Origin: Eutreptiella sp. 'Long Island Sound 2002'
Lineage: Eukaryota > Euglenozoa > Euglenophyceae > Eutreptiales > Eutreptiaceae
Length of the DNA stretch: 64,000 nt
NCBI GenBank assembly: GCA_964036045.1
Contig: OZ038382.1
Location: 108,460,578-108,524,577, forward strand
Reading direction: 5' to 3'
Below are positions 43,001 through 53,290 of this stretch, in pieces; positions within the stretch are counted from its first letter, which is position 1, and each line of letters starts with the position of its first letter. The notes below the pieces were generated by a model. The model did no database searches. It was given only the letters and a program-made list of their open reading frames with translations, and was not told the origin of the DNA. The position numbers and the translations under genes are program-made.

Positions 43001-43935
43001 ACACCCAACTACGACCCACAGTAGTTTGTGGGGCGGGTCCTGAGCGCCTGTAGGACGCAGAGGACGCAGAGAGGCTGCGCAGGGCCCCGGAGCCCCTTAA
43101 GGGGTGGCGTGGCGACGTGTCCTCGCTCTTTTGGTCGCCCAATGCCCCCTGGCTCGTACTACACACCGCCAACATACTCTGGGCCGCGGAAATACATGCA
43201 GAGGGGCGCGATGCAGCCAGCGTGCAGTGGTTTTCCCCAGAAGAGGGTGGTACCCGGCTAACTGTCGCACACTTCAGAAAACCGGGCGCCTATGTACGAT
43301 GACGCCCTGTCCCGGCTAGGCGACCTCCCGGGCCCCCTACTCCTCATGCCCCCCATTGATTTCGGCGTCACGATGTGCAGAGAGCTGGACAGCCAGACGG
43401 GCTGAGGGTGGGTTGGGAGGCGGTCACCGTTGGCGCCCTGCTGGCCTTGTCCCATCGGGGCGACGCAGATGGATGCCCATGGGACGCTCTTGTACCCCAC
43501 CTCACTCGGCGTCACACCTATATGACCACCGCCCAGGGTAACCCCCCCCCCCGGAGTTGGATGCTCTCATAGCAGCCTTCCACCACCACGGGGTACTGCC
43601 TGATGATACATGGGAGGCAGTCGGGCAGAAGACGCTTAGCAGAGACTACTGGCGCCGCGTCGGCGCCCAACTGCTGAAGCTCCGAGGCCCCCTCTGCCAA
43701 TAATGGGATGATGTCTGGCTTAGCAGCCTCGACCCGTGGTCCCCGGCCTCCCACCTCCCACAAACCTGCAACCTCTGCAGGGCGTGTGATACAGTGTCCT
43801 CCACCGCACCGGCTGGCACCAGCAGGTGCATGCAGTGCTCCAGGGTGGCCGCGTGCCCCTGGCCCGAGCCACCCCGAGGCCCTCGCCGAAGCACGGAGGA
43901 CGACACGCTACAACGCCGCCTCGAGGGCAAAGGCC
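40035..43935 (+). pseudogene. Degenerate 5'-truncated copy of an element A-type ORF2
   Basis: Starts inside the RT thumb region (GLQLQPDGEFSLQSKH; element A has GLQLHPDGEFSLQRKH). It follows element A ORF2 colinearly through HYPVPEFASRAGG, an RNase H-like tail (PFWFARATSHHRDALLHTAH), the knuckle CLLCGGRKGTPVHMHVRC (about 42290-42345), GDVSSLFW and the Cys cluster CNLCRACDTVSS to SRCMQCSRVAAC (about 43760-43855). Many frameshifts and stops break it. It stops about 130 bp short of the element A ORF2 end and has no ORF3 or ORF4. It is useful as an outgroup: it carries sense codons where element A has in-frame TAG and TGA. Confidence 0.85.
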
Positions 43936-44421
43936 CCGGACTTCAAAGAGAACTACTCTCAGAGCAACTGCTCAAAAAGCCAACTCCGCCACCAAATCCT
44001 CGTCTCAAACAACGCCCACAAACGAAATCAGTATTGTACTGATGCCACCGTCAATCAATTGCATCTCCACAAACTTGCCGACAAAAGGAGAAAGGCATTC
44101 AACATAATCCCAATGGAGGACATGCAGAGCCATGCGCCAAAGTTTTTATACCCAAAAAACAACACGGACAGACCAACAGCACTCAAAAAAGCATCACATC
44201 AAGGCAAGGTCCCTGAAGTCTATGACTTCGAATCTCAAGGCTCCCAAGTCTACTCAGAACTCATCGCCTCCTTGCCAGTTGAGGACATTCAACACCCATT
44301 CACCAAACAACCACAAGAAATTCACTTCGGGGGTTCAGACATCCAACACTACCTCAACCCCATCTATGAGTACACAGAAACCACCGAAGAACACTTGCCA
44401 TTACAAATTCCAAAGTGTTAA
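43936..44421 (+). pseudogene. AT-richer ORF fragment of unknown origin
   Basis: Open frame (KENYSQSNCSKSQLRHQ to EEHLPLQIPKC) fused by chance to the end of the decayed ORF2. Its composition and codon use resemble the AT-richer LINE remnants at 52.4-58.7 kb. The last 100 residues look protein-like (KVPEVYDFESQGSQVYSELI). No domain is recognised, and it has no start of its own. Confidence 0.35.
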
Positions 44422-44819
44422 TTCCTCAAGACATGTCAGCTTTGATGCTCGTCGCGCGCGCTGGCCTTCTGTGCCAGATCGGAATAAAAAGATAAGTAAA
44501 ACACGACGAAAGAAGTTTTTGAATAGCTGAAAATAAAGCTAATTAGAATAAAAAACGGCTAGGCGAAAAAGCACGCTGCGAAACGCGTTAAAACGCGACG
44601 AAACATTTTTTGGCCTCAAATAGGTGAGGAGTAAACGCCGTAAGCACGGTAACTAACGTACGAGTAGAACGCCATGCCCCATGCCCGCTAACACGCCGTA
44701 TACGTAAAGAAAAACGCTCCGCGAGCAACGCGTAAAAACCGAAAAATATTTCATAAGACACAACGCCCCTGAACTCGCGCCCTCTCGCTTTGTTTTCTTC
44801 TCCATGTACCTCCCCTTCC
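44422..44819. other. Gene-free A-rich stretch
   Basis: About 400 bp rich in AAAA and AACGC words (44500-44760), with no ORF over 100 codons that looks coding. It grades into the T-depleted block. Confidence 0.5.
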
Positions 44820-45904
44820 CTTCTCCGCCCCGTGCTCCGTCTCGCTGCAGGCAAGCCAACACAAGACAAGACCCCAACTCAAGACAAGACAACTCCATCA
44901 AAGACAGCCCCGGAGATCAGCGACGAAGCGGCAAAGGCCGAGACCAGAGCCTTCAACGACGTGACCCAACGACACGGAGACGGGCGCGGGGTAACACAGG
45001 GTCATAATCAATGTTTTTGTGCGTGCCGACAGGGAGGGACAGGGCACCTAAGCACACAGACACCACCACCGGGCACAAAACAGCACAGACAACCAACAGC
45101 ACAACACAGCACGGCACGACAGGCCACGAGAGGGCAAAGCAAGCACAAAAGGCACCGCAAAGCGACAGCCGAACACAGCAGCACAGCACCACGAGACAGC
45201 ACAGCACCACAAAACACGACACAGGGAAGCAGGGCACCACAGCAAACTACACCAGCCACAGGGAACCAGACCACGCGGCCAGACAGGGACACCGACAGCG
45301 AAACACACAGCCCGCAGACAACCACGGGCCGCCAGACCAAGCACTGCACCACAGAACATCAAAGGAAACAGGGCAACACACAGCAGCGCACCACAGCACC
45401 AGGCACCGGCAACAGCACGCACCACACAAACAGCACGACGCAAGTGCACGAGCACAACAGAACACAGCGTCGCACAGAGCGAAGAGGACAGGAAACGCAC
45501 AGCGCGATACCCCAGGACACACACAGCATGCAGCACAGCGGCGAACAACAGCGCGCACCAGCACGCCACGACAAAACACACAAAGCACAGAGCACACAGC
45601 GCGGGGGAACACCCCAAAACACAGCGCAGCAGAGCACAGGGCCCCTGGGCGACGGGCAGCGCCAGAGGACACGGCACAAGAAACAGTGACACCAAACAAG
45701 CGCAACAAAACAACACAGCACACAACAACACAACACCAGGAGGCACGACGCGCAGCAGCGCGGCGCAGCACCGCACCGAGGGACACACAGCACATCACGG
45801 CACACGGCAACGCAGACCAAAACCAGGCAGCAAGCCACACTGCAAACAACCCAACCGGACGGCACAGCCTAAGACACGGCACAACACGCAACCCACTGCC
45901 TACT

Positions 45905-46440
45905 GCCTGAGGGCAGTGAGGCAATGCATTGCAGGAGTTGCACTGCCGACTGCCCCCAGGCAATGCGGCCGTGTATTGCAGGAGTTGCACTGCCCACTGC
46001 CCCGAGGCAGTGGGGCAGTGCATTGAAGGAAGTCCACTGCCCACTGCCCCCAGGCAGTGAGGCAGTGTGTTGCGAGAGGTCCACTGCCCACTGCTCCCAG
46101 GCAGTGGAGCATTGCATTGAAGGAGGTCCACTGCCCACTGCCCCCGGGCAGTGCGGCAGTGTATTGCAGGAGGTCCACCGCCCACTGCCCCCAGGCAGTG
46201 CGGCGGTGTATTGAAGGAGGTCTACTGCCCACTGCCCCAAGGCAGTGGGGCAGTGTATTGCAGGAGTTGCACTGCCCACTGCCCCCGGGCAGTGAGGCAG
46301 TGCATTGCAGGAATTGCACTGCCCACTGCCCCCAGGCAGTGGGGCAGTGCATTGCAGGAGGTCCACTGCCCACTGCCCCCAGGCAGTGCGGCAGTGCATT
46401 GCAGGAGTTCCACTGCCCACTGCCCCCTGCCCACAACAAC
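45905..46440 (+). repeat. About 11 copies of a 47-48-bp repeat with a built-in hairpin
   Basis: Typical unit: CACTGCCCACTGCCCCCAGG, CAGTGAGGCAGTGCATTGCA, GGAGTTG. Starts recur near 45947, 45994, 46042, 46089 and so on to 46420. Each unit contains the inverted repeat CACTGCC-CCCA-GGCAGTG. Copies vary at a few sites (AGTTGC or AGGTCC). Confidence 0.9.
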
Positions 46441-46989
46441 AGTGCAGCAGGGCACACACAGTGCAGTGTGGTGCAGAGCACCAAGCAGTGCGGCACCACG
46501 CAGCAGGCACTGGTGGTGCAGCGCGGCACGCAGGGTGCAGTGGGCAAATGAGACCCTGTGTGACTGCGCGCAGGCGTCGGCAAGGCAGCGTCGGCCAAGT
46601 GCGAGAGTGCACTGGTCCGGTAATGCCACAACACACTTACACACAGCGCGCACACACCACACACAGCCCGGCCCGTTTACCTTTACCCGTGGGTAGACAT
46701 CCCGGCCTTTGCCTTTTGGTAACAGCGCCTTCGGCACAACACGCAGTAGCAACCAACAGCGCAGCACAACACGGAAATGAACACCCCAACAAACACCGCA
46801 CAGCACGCAGCAGCCCACAACACAGCAAGGCGAGGCACCACAGCACAGCACGCAAAACGGAAGGGCACCGCAGCGCGGCAACACCAGACAGCACAAGGCA
46901 CCACGCAAGCACCAGGGGGGAGGGAGGGGAGCAGGCGGCGAAAACCGCCGAAGAGCAGAGAAAACAAAACCAGAGCACCGAACGGCAGC

Positions 46990-48440
46990 GACAAAACACC
47001 ACGAAGCAGCCAAAGGCCAGGCGGGAAACACAAAAGAGGCAAGAGCGCACGGAGAGCCGAGAAGCGGGAGGCCGACAAAACAAACCCACCGCGCCAAGGC
47101 CCACGGCACCCGGGGCCTAACACCAGAGAGAGCCAGAGACAACGGGGGCGCGGAACGAAAAAAACAAAACAGAGCACAAAGCGGCAGCGAGAAAAACAGC
47201 GAGACACAAAAGGGGGGGGGGGGCGGCCACCAGCAAGGAGCAGCCAACAGCCAGGCAGAAACCACAAAAGAGGCGAGAGTGCACGGAGAGCCGAGGAGCG
47301 GGAGGCCAACAAAACAAACAGCAGACAGCACCAAGGCCCAGGGCACCCGGGGCTGGAAGCCAAAGAAAACCAAAGACAACACGGGGGCGCAACAGAAAAA
47401 GAAACAGAGCACAAAGAGGCAGCAAGAGGGACAGCGAGGCACGAAGGGGGGGGGCGAGCAGGAACCACTAAGGAGCAGCCAACGTCCAGGCAGGAACCAC
47501 AAAAGAGGCGAGAGCGCACAGAGAGCCGAGGAGCCAGGGGCCAACAAAACAAACAGCACACAGCGCCAAGGCCCAGGGCACCCAGGGCCGGACCCCAGAG
47601 AAAACCAGAGACAACGGGGGCGCGCAACAGAAAACAAAAAAAAAAGGAGCACAAAGCGGGGGCGACAAAAAGTGCGACACACAAAAGGGGGGGGGGGGCA
47701 GCAACCAGCAAGGAGCAGCCAACGGCCAGGCAGGCACCAAAAAAGAGGCGAGAGCGCACAGAGAGCCGGGGAGGGGGAGGCCAACAAAAGAAACAGCACA
47801 CAGCGCCAAGGCCCAGGGCACCCGGGGCCGGAAACCAAAGAAAACCAGAGACAACGGCGGCACGCAACGGAAAAGAAAAAATTGGAGCAAAAAGCGGCAG
47901 CGAGAAAAAAAAAGTAAGGCACAAAGAGGGGGGGGGGGCAGTAACCACCAACGAGCAGCCAACGGCCGGGCAGAAACCACAAGAGAAGCGAGAGCGCACG
48001 GAGAGCCGAGGAGCGGAAGGCCGGCAAAACAAACAGCACACAGCGCCAAGGCCCAGGGCACCCGGGGCCAGAAACCAGGGAAAACCAGAGACAACGGGGG
48101 CGCGCAACGGAAAAAAAAAAGGAGCACAAAGCAGCAGCGACAAAAAGAGCGAGCCACAAAAGGGAGGAGGGGGAGGGCAGCAACAACCAAGGAGCAGCCA
48201 ACAGCCAGGCAGGAACCACAAATAAGGCGAGAGCGCACGGAGAGCCGGGGAGCGGGAGGCCAACAAAACAAACAGCACACCGCGCCAAGGCCCAGGACAC
48301 CCGGGGCCGGAAACCAAAGAAAGCCAGAGACAACGGGGACGCACGACGAAAAAAAAAAAAAACACAAGGCGAGGGGGAGGAGAAAGGAGAAACAAGGCGC
48401 CAAGGCCCCAGGCACCGAGGGCCGGAAACCAAAGAAAGAA
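46990..48440 (+). repeat. Six copies of a 239-bp repeat
   Basis: The landmark AGGAGCAGCCAAC and variants recurs near 46995, 47235, 47475, 47714, 47953 and 48192. Each copy runs through AGGCGAGAGCGCACGGAGAG, CCAAGGCCCAGGGCACCCGG and GAGACAACGGGGGCGCGC to an A-rich stretch and a G run. The unit is almost T-free. A diverged partial copy follows to about 48480. Confidence 0.9.
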
Positions 48441-49269
48441 AGAGACAAAGGGGGCGCGCGGAAAATGGAAAGCGAGAAGAAAAGAAAAGGGGGGGGGGGC
48501 AGCCAAAGAACCACAAAAGGGTCAAACCCAGCCTGAAGGGGGCCCAGCAAGGCAGAAAGACCAAGCGGCAAAGGGAAAAGGTGAGGCGCACCAAAAGGCG
48601 CCCGGGAGGCCGGCCCGCCCAACCTGGCCACGAAGGACGAGCACACGCACACACACGCACGGGGGCCGGGTGTGGCGTCCTCCGACCCGCAAGGGGAGGT
48701 GACGACATCCACACGAAACAGCCCCGGTGCACTGGCCGAGTCCCTCGACGAACGACGGACGGTACTGGAAACCGGACGCGTCAGTGACCGGATCCACACA
48801 CGGCAAACCACCGCAGCGCACGCAGCCCAAGACAGACGCCAGAGGGACCCGCCAGGGAAAACCCCATCGCGGGGCCCCGAACGTGTACGACGCGGAGCGA
48901 GCCCAGCGCCCCTGCCTCGGCGGGGGCCGGCGGCAGGCACAATGAGCCCGGTTCTCGGCCGGCCTCCACGTGCCCTGCGCAGCCACCCAGTAAAGCCGGG
49001 GGCGCAAGCCCCCGGGGTGGGGAAAGGCACCACGGCGTCAGGAAAGCCGACCGGAGCACAGGGAGCAACCGGACTAGATGAGGCACAGCGCACCAACGCG
49101 AGGCCACGAGGCACACCAGAGAGGCACGCCGCGGGCCACAACCAAGGCACACAGACAGGTGCCAAACAACAGCGGCCACGGTGTGACGCAAACCCGGACA
49201 GCGAGCACAACACGCAACGAACCAAGGCACGGGAACAGGTGCCAGGCAACACCAACTCCGCGCACCACA

Positions 49270-51880
49270 AACCCCAGCAAGGAGTGGCGGGGTACAAGCG
49301 GGCCACGCACACAGGCACACACACACCCCGACACCCCAGCCAGGAGTGGTGGGGCACAGCCATACCCGGAGCCCAAGCACAGACACCCACACCGCACATC
49401 CCAGCCAGGAGTGGCGGGGAACACGCTGAGCGCGCACACAAACACACACAAACCCCAACACCCCAGCCAGGAGAGGCGGGGCGCAGCCAAAACCCGAGCC
49501 CGAGCACACACACCCACACCGTACACTCCAGCCAGAAGTGGCGGGGTACAAGAGGAGAGCGCACACAAACGCGCACAGCCTAACACCCCAGCCAGGAGTG
49601 GCGGGCGCAGCCAAAATCCGAGCCCAAGCACGCACACCCCAGCCAGTAGTGGCGGGGTACAGGCGGAGCGCGCACACGAACACGCACACCCCAACACCGA
49701 AGCCAAGGGAGGCGGGGCCAAGCCCAAACCCGAGCCCAAGCACACACACCCACACCGCACACCCCAGCAAGGAGTGGCCGGGTACAAGCGGAGCGCACAC
49801 ACAAGCACACACACCCCCCAACACCCCAGCCAGGAGTAGCGGGGTACAAGCAGAGCGCGCACACAAACACACACAACCCGACACCCCAGCCAGGAGTGGC
49901 GGGGCGCACCCCAGACCCGAGCCCAAGCACACACACCCACACCGCACACCCCAGCTAGGAGTGGCGAGGTACAAGCGGAGCACGCACACAAGCACACACA
50001 GAACCCCAACACCCCAGCCAAGAGTGGCAGGGCGCAGCCGAAACCCGAGCCCAAGCACACACACCCATACTGCACACCCAAGGCAGAGGTGGCGGGGTAC
50101 AAACGGAGCGCACACACAGGCACACACACAGCCCAAAGCCCTAGCCAGGAGTGGCACGGCACAGCTGAAACCCGAGCCCAAGGACACACACCCACACCGC
50201 AAACCCCAGCCAGGAGTGGCGGGGCGCAGCCGAAACCCGATCCAAAGCACACACGCCCACACCGCACACCCCAGACAGGAGTGGCGGGGTACAAGCGGAG
50301 CGCACACACAAACACGCACACCCCAGCACCCCAGCCAGGGGTGGCGGGGGGCAGCCAAAACCCGAGCCCAAGAACACACAGTCGGATTTACCCGAATAGG
50401 TGAGGAGGAAAGAAGAGATGGCGAAGCAATAGCACTACACAAGACAGTTGGCCCATATATGGGGATTGTGTAGTGCTAGCTGAGCCAGCCCACACCGCAC
50501 ACCCCAGCCAGGAGTGGCTGGGTACAACCGGAGGGCGCACACAAGCACACATAGAACCCCAAGACCCCAGCCAGGAGTGGCGGGGCACAGCCGAACCCCG
50601 AGCCCAAGCACACACGCCCACACCGCACACCCCAGCAAGGAGTGGTGGGGTACAAGCGGAAGGCGCACCCAAACACGCACACCCCAACACCCGAGCCAGG
50701 AGTGGCGGGGCGCAGCCAAAACCCGAGCGCAATCACACACACCCACACCGCACACCCCAGCCAGGAGTGGCGAGGTACAAGCGGAGCACGCACACAAACA
50801 CACACAGAACCCCAACAACCCAGCCAGGAGTGGCGGGGCGCAGCCGAAACCCGGGCCCAAGCACACACGCCCACACCGGACACCCCAGCCAGGAGTGGCG
50901 GGTACAAGCGGAGCGCACACACAAACACGCACCCCCCAACACCCCAGCCAGGAGTCGCGGAGCGCAGCCAAAACCCGACCCCAAGCACACACGCCCACAC
51001 CACACACCCAAGCCAGGAGAGGCCGGGTACAAGCGGAGCGCAACCACAACCGCACACAGAACCCCAACAACAGGGCCAGGAGTGGCGGGGCAGAGCCGAA
51101 ACCCGAGCCCAAGCACACACACCCACGCCGCACACCCCAGTCAGGAGTGGCGGGGCGCAGCCAAAACCCGAGCCCAAGCACACACGCCCACACCGCACGG
51201 GCCAGCCAGGAGTGGCGGGGTACGGGCGGAGCGCGCACACAAACACGCACACGCCAACACCCCGGCCAGGAGTGGCGGGGCGCAGCCGAAACCCGAGCCA
51301 AAGCACACAAACCCACACCGCACAGCCCAGCCAGGAGTGGCGGGGTACGGGCGGAGCGCACACACAAGCACACAGACACCCCAACACCCCAGCTAGGACT
51401 GGCGGGGCGCAGCCGAAACTCGAGCCCCAGCACACATACCCACTCCGCACAGTTCAACCAGGAGTGGCGGGGCGCAGCCGAAACCCGAGCCCATGCACAC
51501 ACGCCCACACCGCACACCCCAGCCAGGAGTGGCAGGGTGCAAGCCAAGGGCGCGCACAAACACGCACACCCCAACACCCCAGCCAAGAGTGGCGGGGCGG
51601 AGCGGAAGACCGAGCCCGAGCACACACATGCACACCGCACACCCCAGCCAGGAGTGGCGGGGTACAAGTGGAGCGCGCACACGAGCACACAGAGACCCAA
51701 CACCCCAGCCAGGAGTGGCGGGGCGCAGCCGAAACCCGAGCCCAAGCACACACACCCACACCGCTCAGCCAAGCCAGGAATGGCGGGGTACGAGCGGAGC
51801 ACGCACGCAAACACACACACACCCCATCACTTCAGCCAGGAGTGGCAGGGTGCAGCCGAAACCCGAGCCGAAACACAACC
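49270..51880 (+). repeat. Two-unit higher-order repeat, period about 126 bp
   Basis: Units sharing CCAGCCAGGAGTGGCGGGG alternate. One continues TACAAGCGGAGCGCACACAC; the other continues CGCAGCCGAAACCCGAGCCC and ACACACCCACACCGCACACC. Together they form a unit of about 126 bp repeated roughly 20 times, interrupted at 50388-50492. Confidence 0.9.
50388..50492. mobile_element. Hairpin-forming insert inside the 126-bp repeat
   Basis: About 105 bp of unrelated sequence interrupts the array. It carries perfect 13-bp inverted arms TAGCACTACACAA (50430-50442) and TTGTGTAGTGCTA (50466-50478), with the palindrome CCCATATATGGG (50452-50463) between them. It could be a small MITE-like insertion or a structured remnant. 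No clear target duplication was seen. Confidence 0.45.
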
Positions 51881-52349
51881 CAGACCCAAAGACAAGCGCC
51901 ACACAACAGTAGGAAACCCATCGTCCATAGCCCGGGCACTGAGGCAGCCGGTGCCATGCAGGTGACCCGGCCAAACGAGATCTGGAGACCGGGGGTAAGG
52001 CTGCATCCTAAGGCCTGCGCTGTCTTGGGACTCGAGGAGGAGCGTGCGACACCCAAGCGCCTCGGAACCCCAGTACCAAGAACATGCATGCATGCCTTGG
52101 GAACGGGATACGCCAGAAAGTCCGGTGAACCTCTAGGGTTCCGACCAAAGGAGGGGACGTGCGCAAGCACGGGGGCACACCCTCCTGGCGAGACAAGCAC
52201 GTCACGCTGGCGGCGATCAGCCCTCCCTGTGCTGCCCGGGGCTGCTTTGTTTGGGGCTACCAGTCAGGTCTAGCGGGATGTAAGCCGCCTCCCGTCTTCA
52301 CGCGCGGAACCTCTTCCTGTTCGTCACAGGGGCGACGCCAAGGGGAACC

Positions 52350-52961
52350 ATGGGGCGCCTCTCCACTACCGAGTGCACCTACCTACCTACCTCAGCTTTG
52401 ACCATCATGGCGGTACTCAGTCAATCAAAAACAAAACCATTCATCTTCAGACCCACATTCAACTATGATTGGGAAAAAGGCCCCGTCAACACCACCACGT
52501 CCCATGTCAACATGGCCTCCCTTGCTGAAGAAAAAATCCAAATGAAAGGAACTGTGATACTACTGATTTCCGATCCAAGGGTGTGTGAAGGGACGATTGG
52601 GGTTTGGGATTACTCTCAAGCATTCGCCAAATCTCAACGCTTCCTAGCCGACCTCACCATCTCCCAAAATTTAGTGCCTTTGAACATGATTGCCAAAGGT
52701 GATTCTAAGGAATTTAATGTTTGCTCCGCTTCCCATCCTGAAGGATATATGCTCTTGTCTCTTGAGAATTTCAAAGAATTCCAGTTTTGCCCCCGAACCT
52801 TTTCACCACACTCCAAACAATTGAAAGGTCACAACCTCCTTCAAGCCAAATCCTTTGTTTTGCCACAACCCAAAACAAAACATGACGAAGAGTCCATTGA
52901 CTATGTGCGTGTCAACATTTGGAAAAAAGGCCAAGTTTTGGATGAAGAGGAGGCTTTCTAA
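52350..52961 (+). CDS. Hypothetical protein of 203 residues, AT-richer
   Basis: ATG at 52350, with a second in-frame ATG at 52407 (MAVLSQSKTKPFIFRPTFNY) that looks like the more natural start because sequence before it encodes a CTAC repeat. Composition is natural and folded-looking (GTVILLISDPRVCEGTIGVW, GYMLLSLENFKEFQFCP), ending KKGQVLDEEEAF. No family is recognised. It lies directly upstream of the LINE C remnants and shares their base composition, so it may be an ORF1-like gene of that element family. The T-depleted block ends just before it. Confidence 0.4.
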   Translation: MGRLSTTECTYLPTSALTIMAVLSQSKTKPFIFRPTFNYDWEKGPVNTTTSHVNMASLAEEKIQMKGTVILLISDPRVCEGTIGVWDYSQAFAKSQRFLADLTISQNLVPLNMIAKGDSKEFNVCSASHPEGYMLLSLENFKEFQFCPRTFSPHSKQLKGHNLLQAKSFVLPQPKTKHDEESIDYVRVNIWKKGQVLDEEEAF

Positions 52962-53290
52962 TTATTTCACAGAAACATCAAACCAGAATTGCAAGGTACC
53001 ACCTCCATCACTGCACGAAATTGCGCCTATTATAGCAGAGATATCAAAAAACGGGGCTCCCCTATAAGCAAAGATTTTGACCACTTCGATATCTTTGCAC
53101 CAACCACTTTGACCCCTCAAATGGCCAAAACTTTGCAACCTGTCCACCCTTTTGAAAGCAACCCCCTGTTGATGAGCTCCCACTTCACTTGTCCACGGAT
53201 CAAAAGTCTTTAATGGTCTCGGCCAAGATATCTGGCCTACCGAACCTCTCAACCGAGTTGTCTCAATTGAAAGAATGTATTCCTTACTTT
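52962..53290 (+). pseudogene. LINE C remnant C0: 3' end of an RT frame
   Basis: 53100-53290 aligns with the RT C-terminal ends at 56570-56760 and 58500-58680: ATGGCCAAAAC, AACCCCCTGTTGATGAGC, CACTTCACTTGTCCA, TCGGCCAAGATAT, GAATGTATTCCTTACT. The RT core is absent. It leads directly into copy C1. Confidence 0.6.

Larger units (their letters stand above)
44820..52340 (+). other. T-depleted repeat-rich block of about 7.5 kb
   Basis: Most of this block uses almost only A, C and G on the plus strand. 45121-45240 has no T, and 47041-47400 has 3 T in 360 bases. It contains at least three unrelated tandem repeat families plus low-complexity CAGCACA-rich sequence (45010-45900). Open frames are long in several frames simply because stop codons need T; I treat none as genes. 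The skew matches the sense strand of element A's array and 3' region, so it may be the 5' noncoding part of another such element on the plus strand. 51880-52340 is unique sequence. Confidence 0.6.

Noticed and set aside
44953-49576. Minus-strand ORFs of 500-800 codons rich in Cys, Leu, Phe and Val
   Set aside because: They are the complement of T-depleted tandem repeats and change with repeat phase; no domain or start context supports them.
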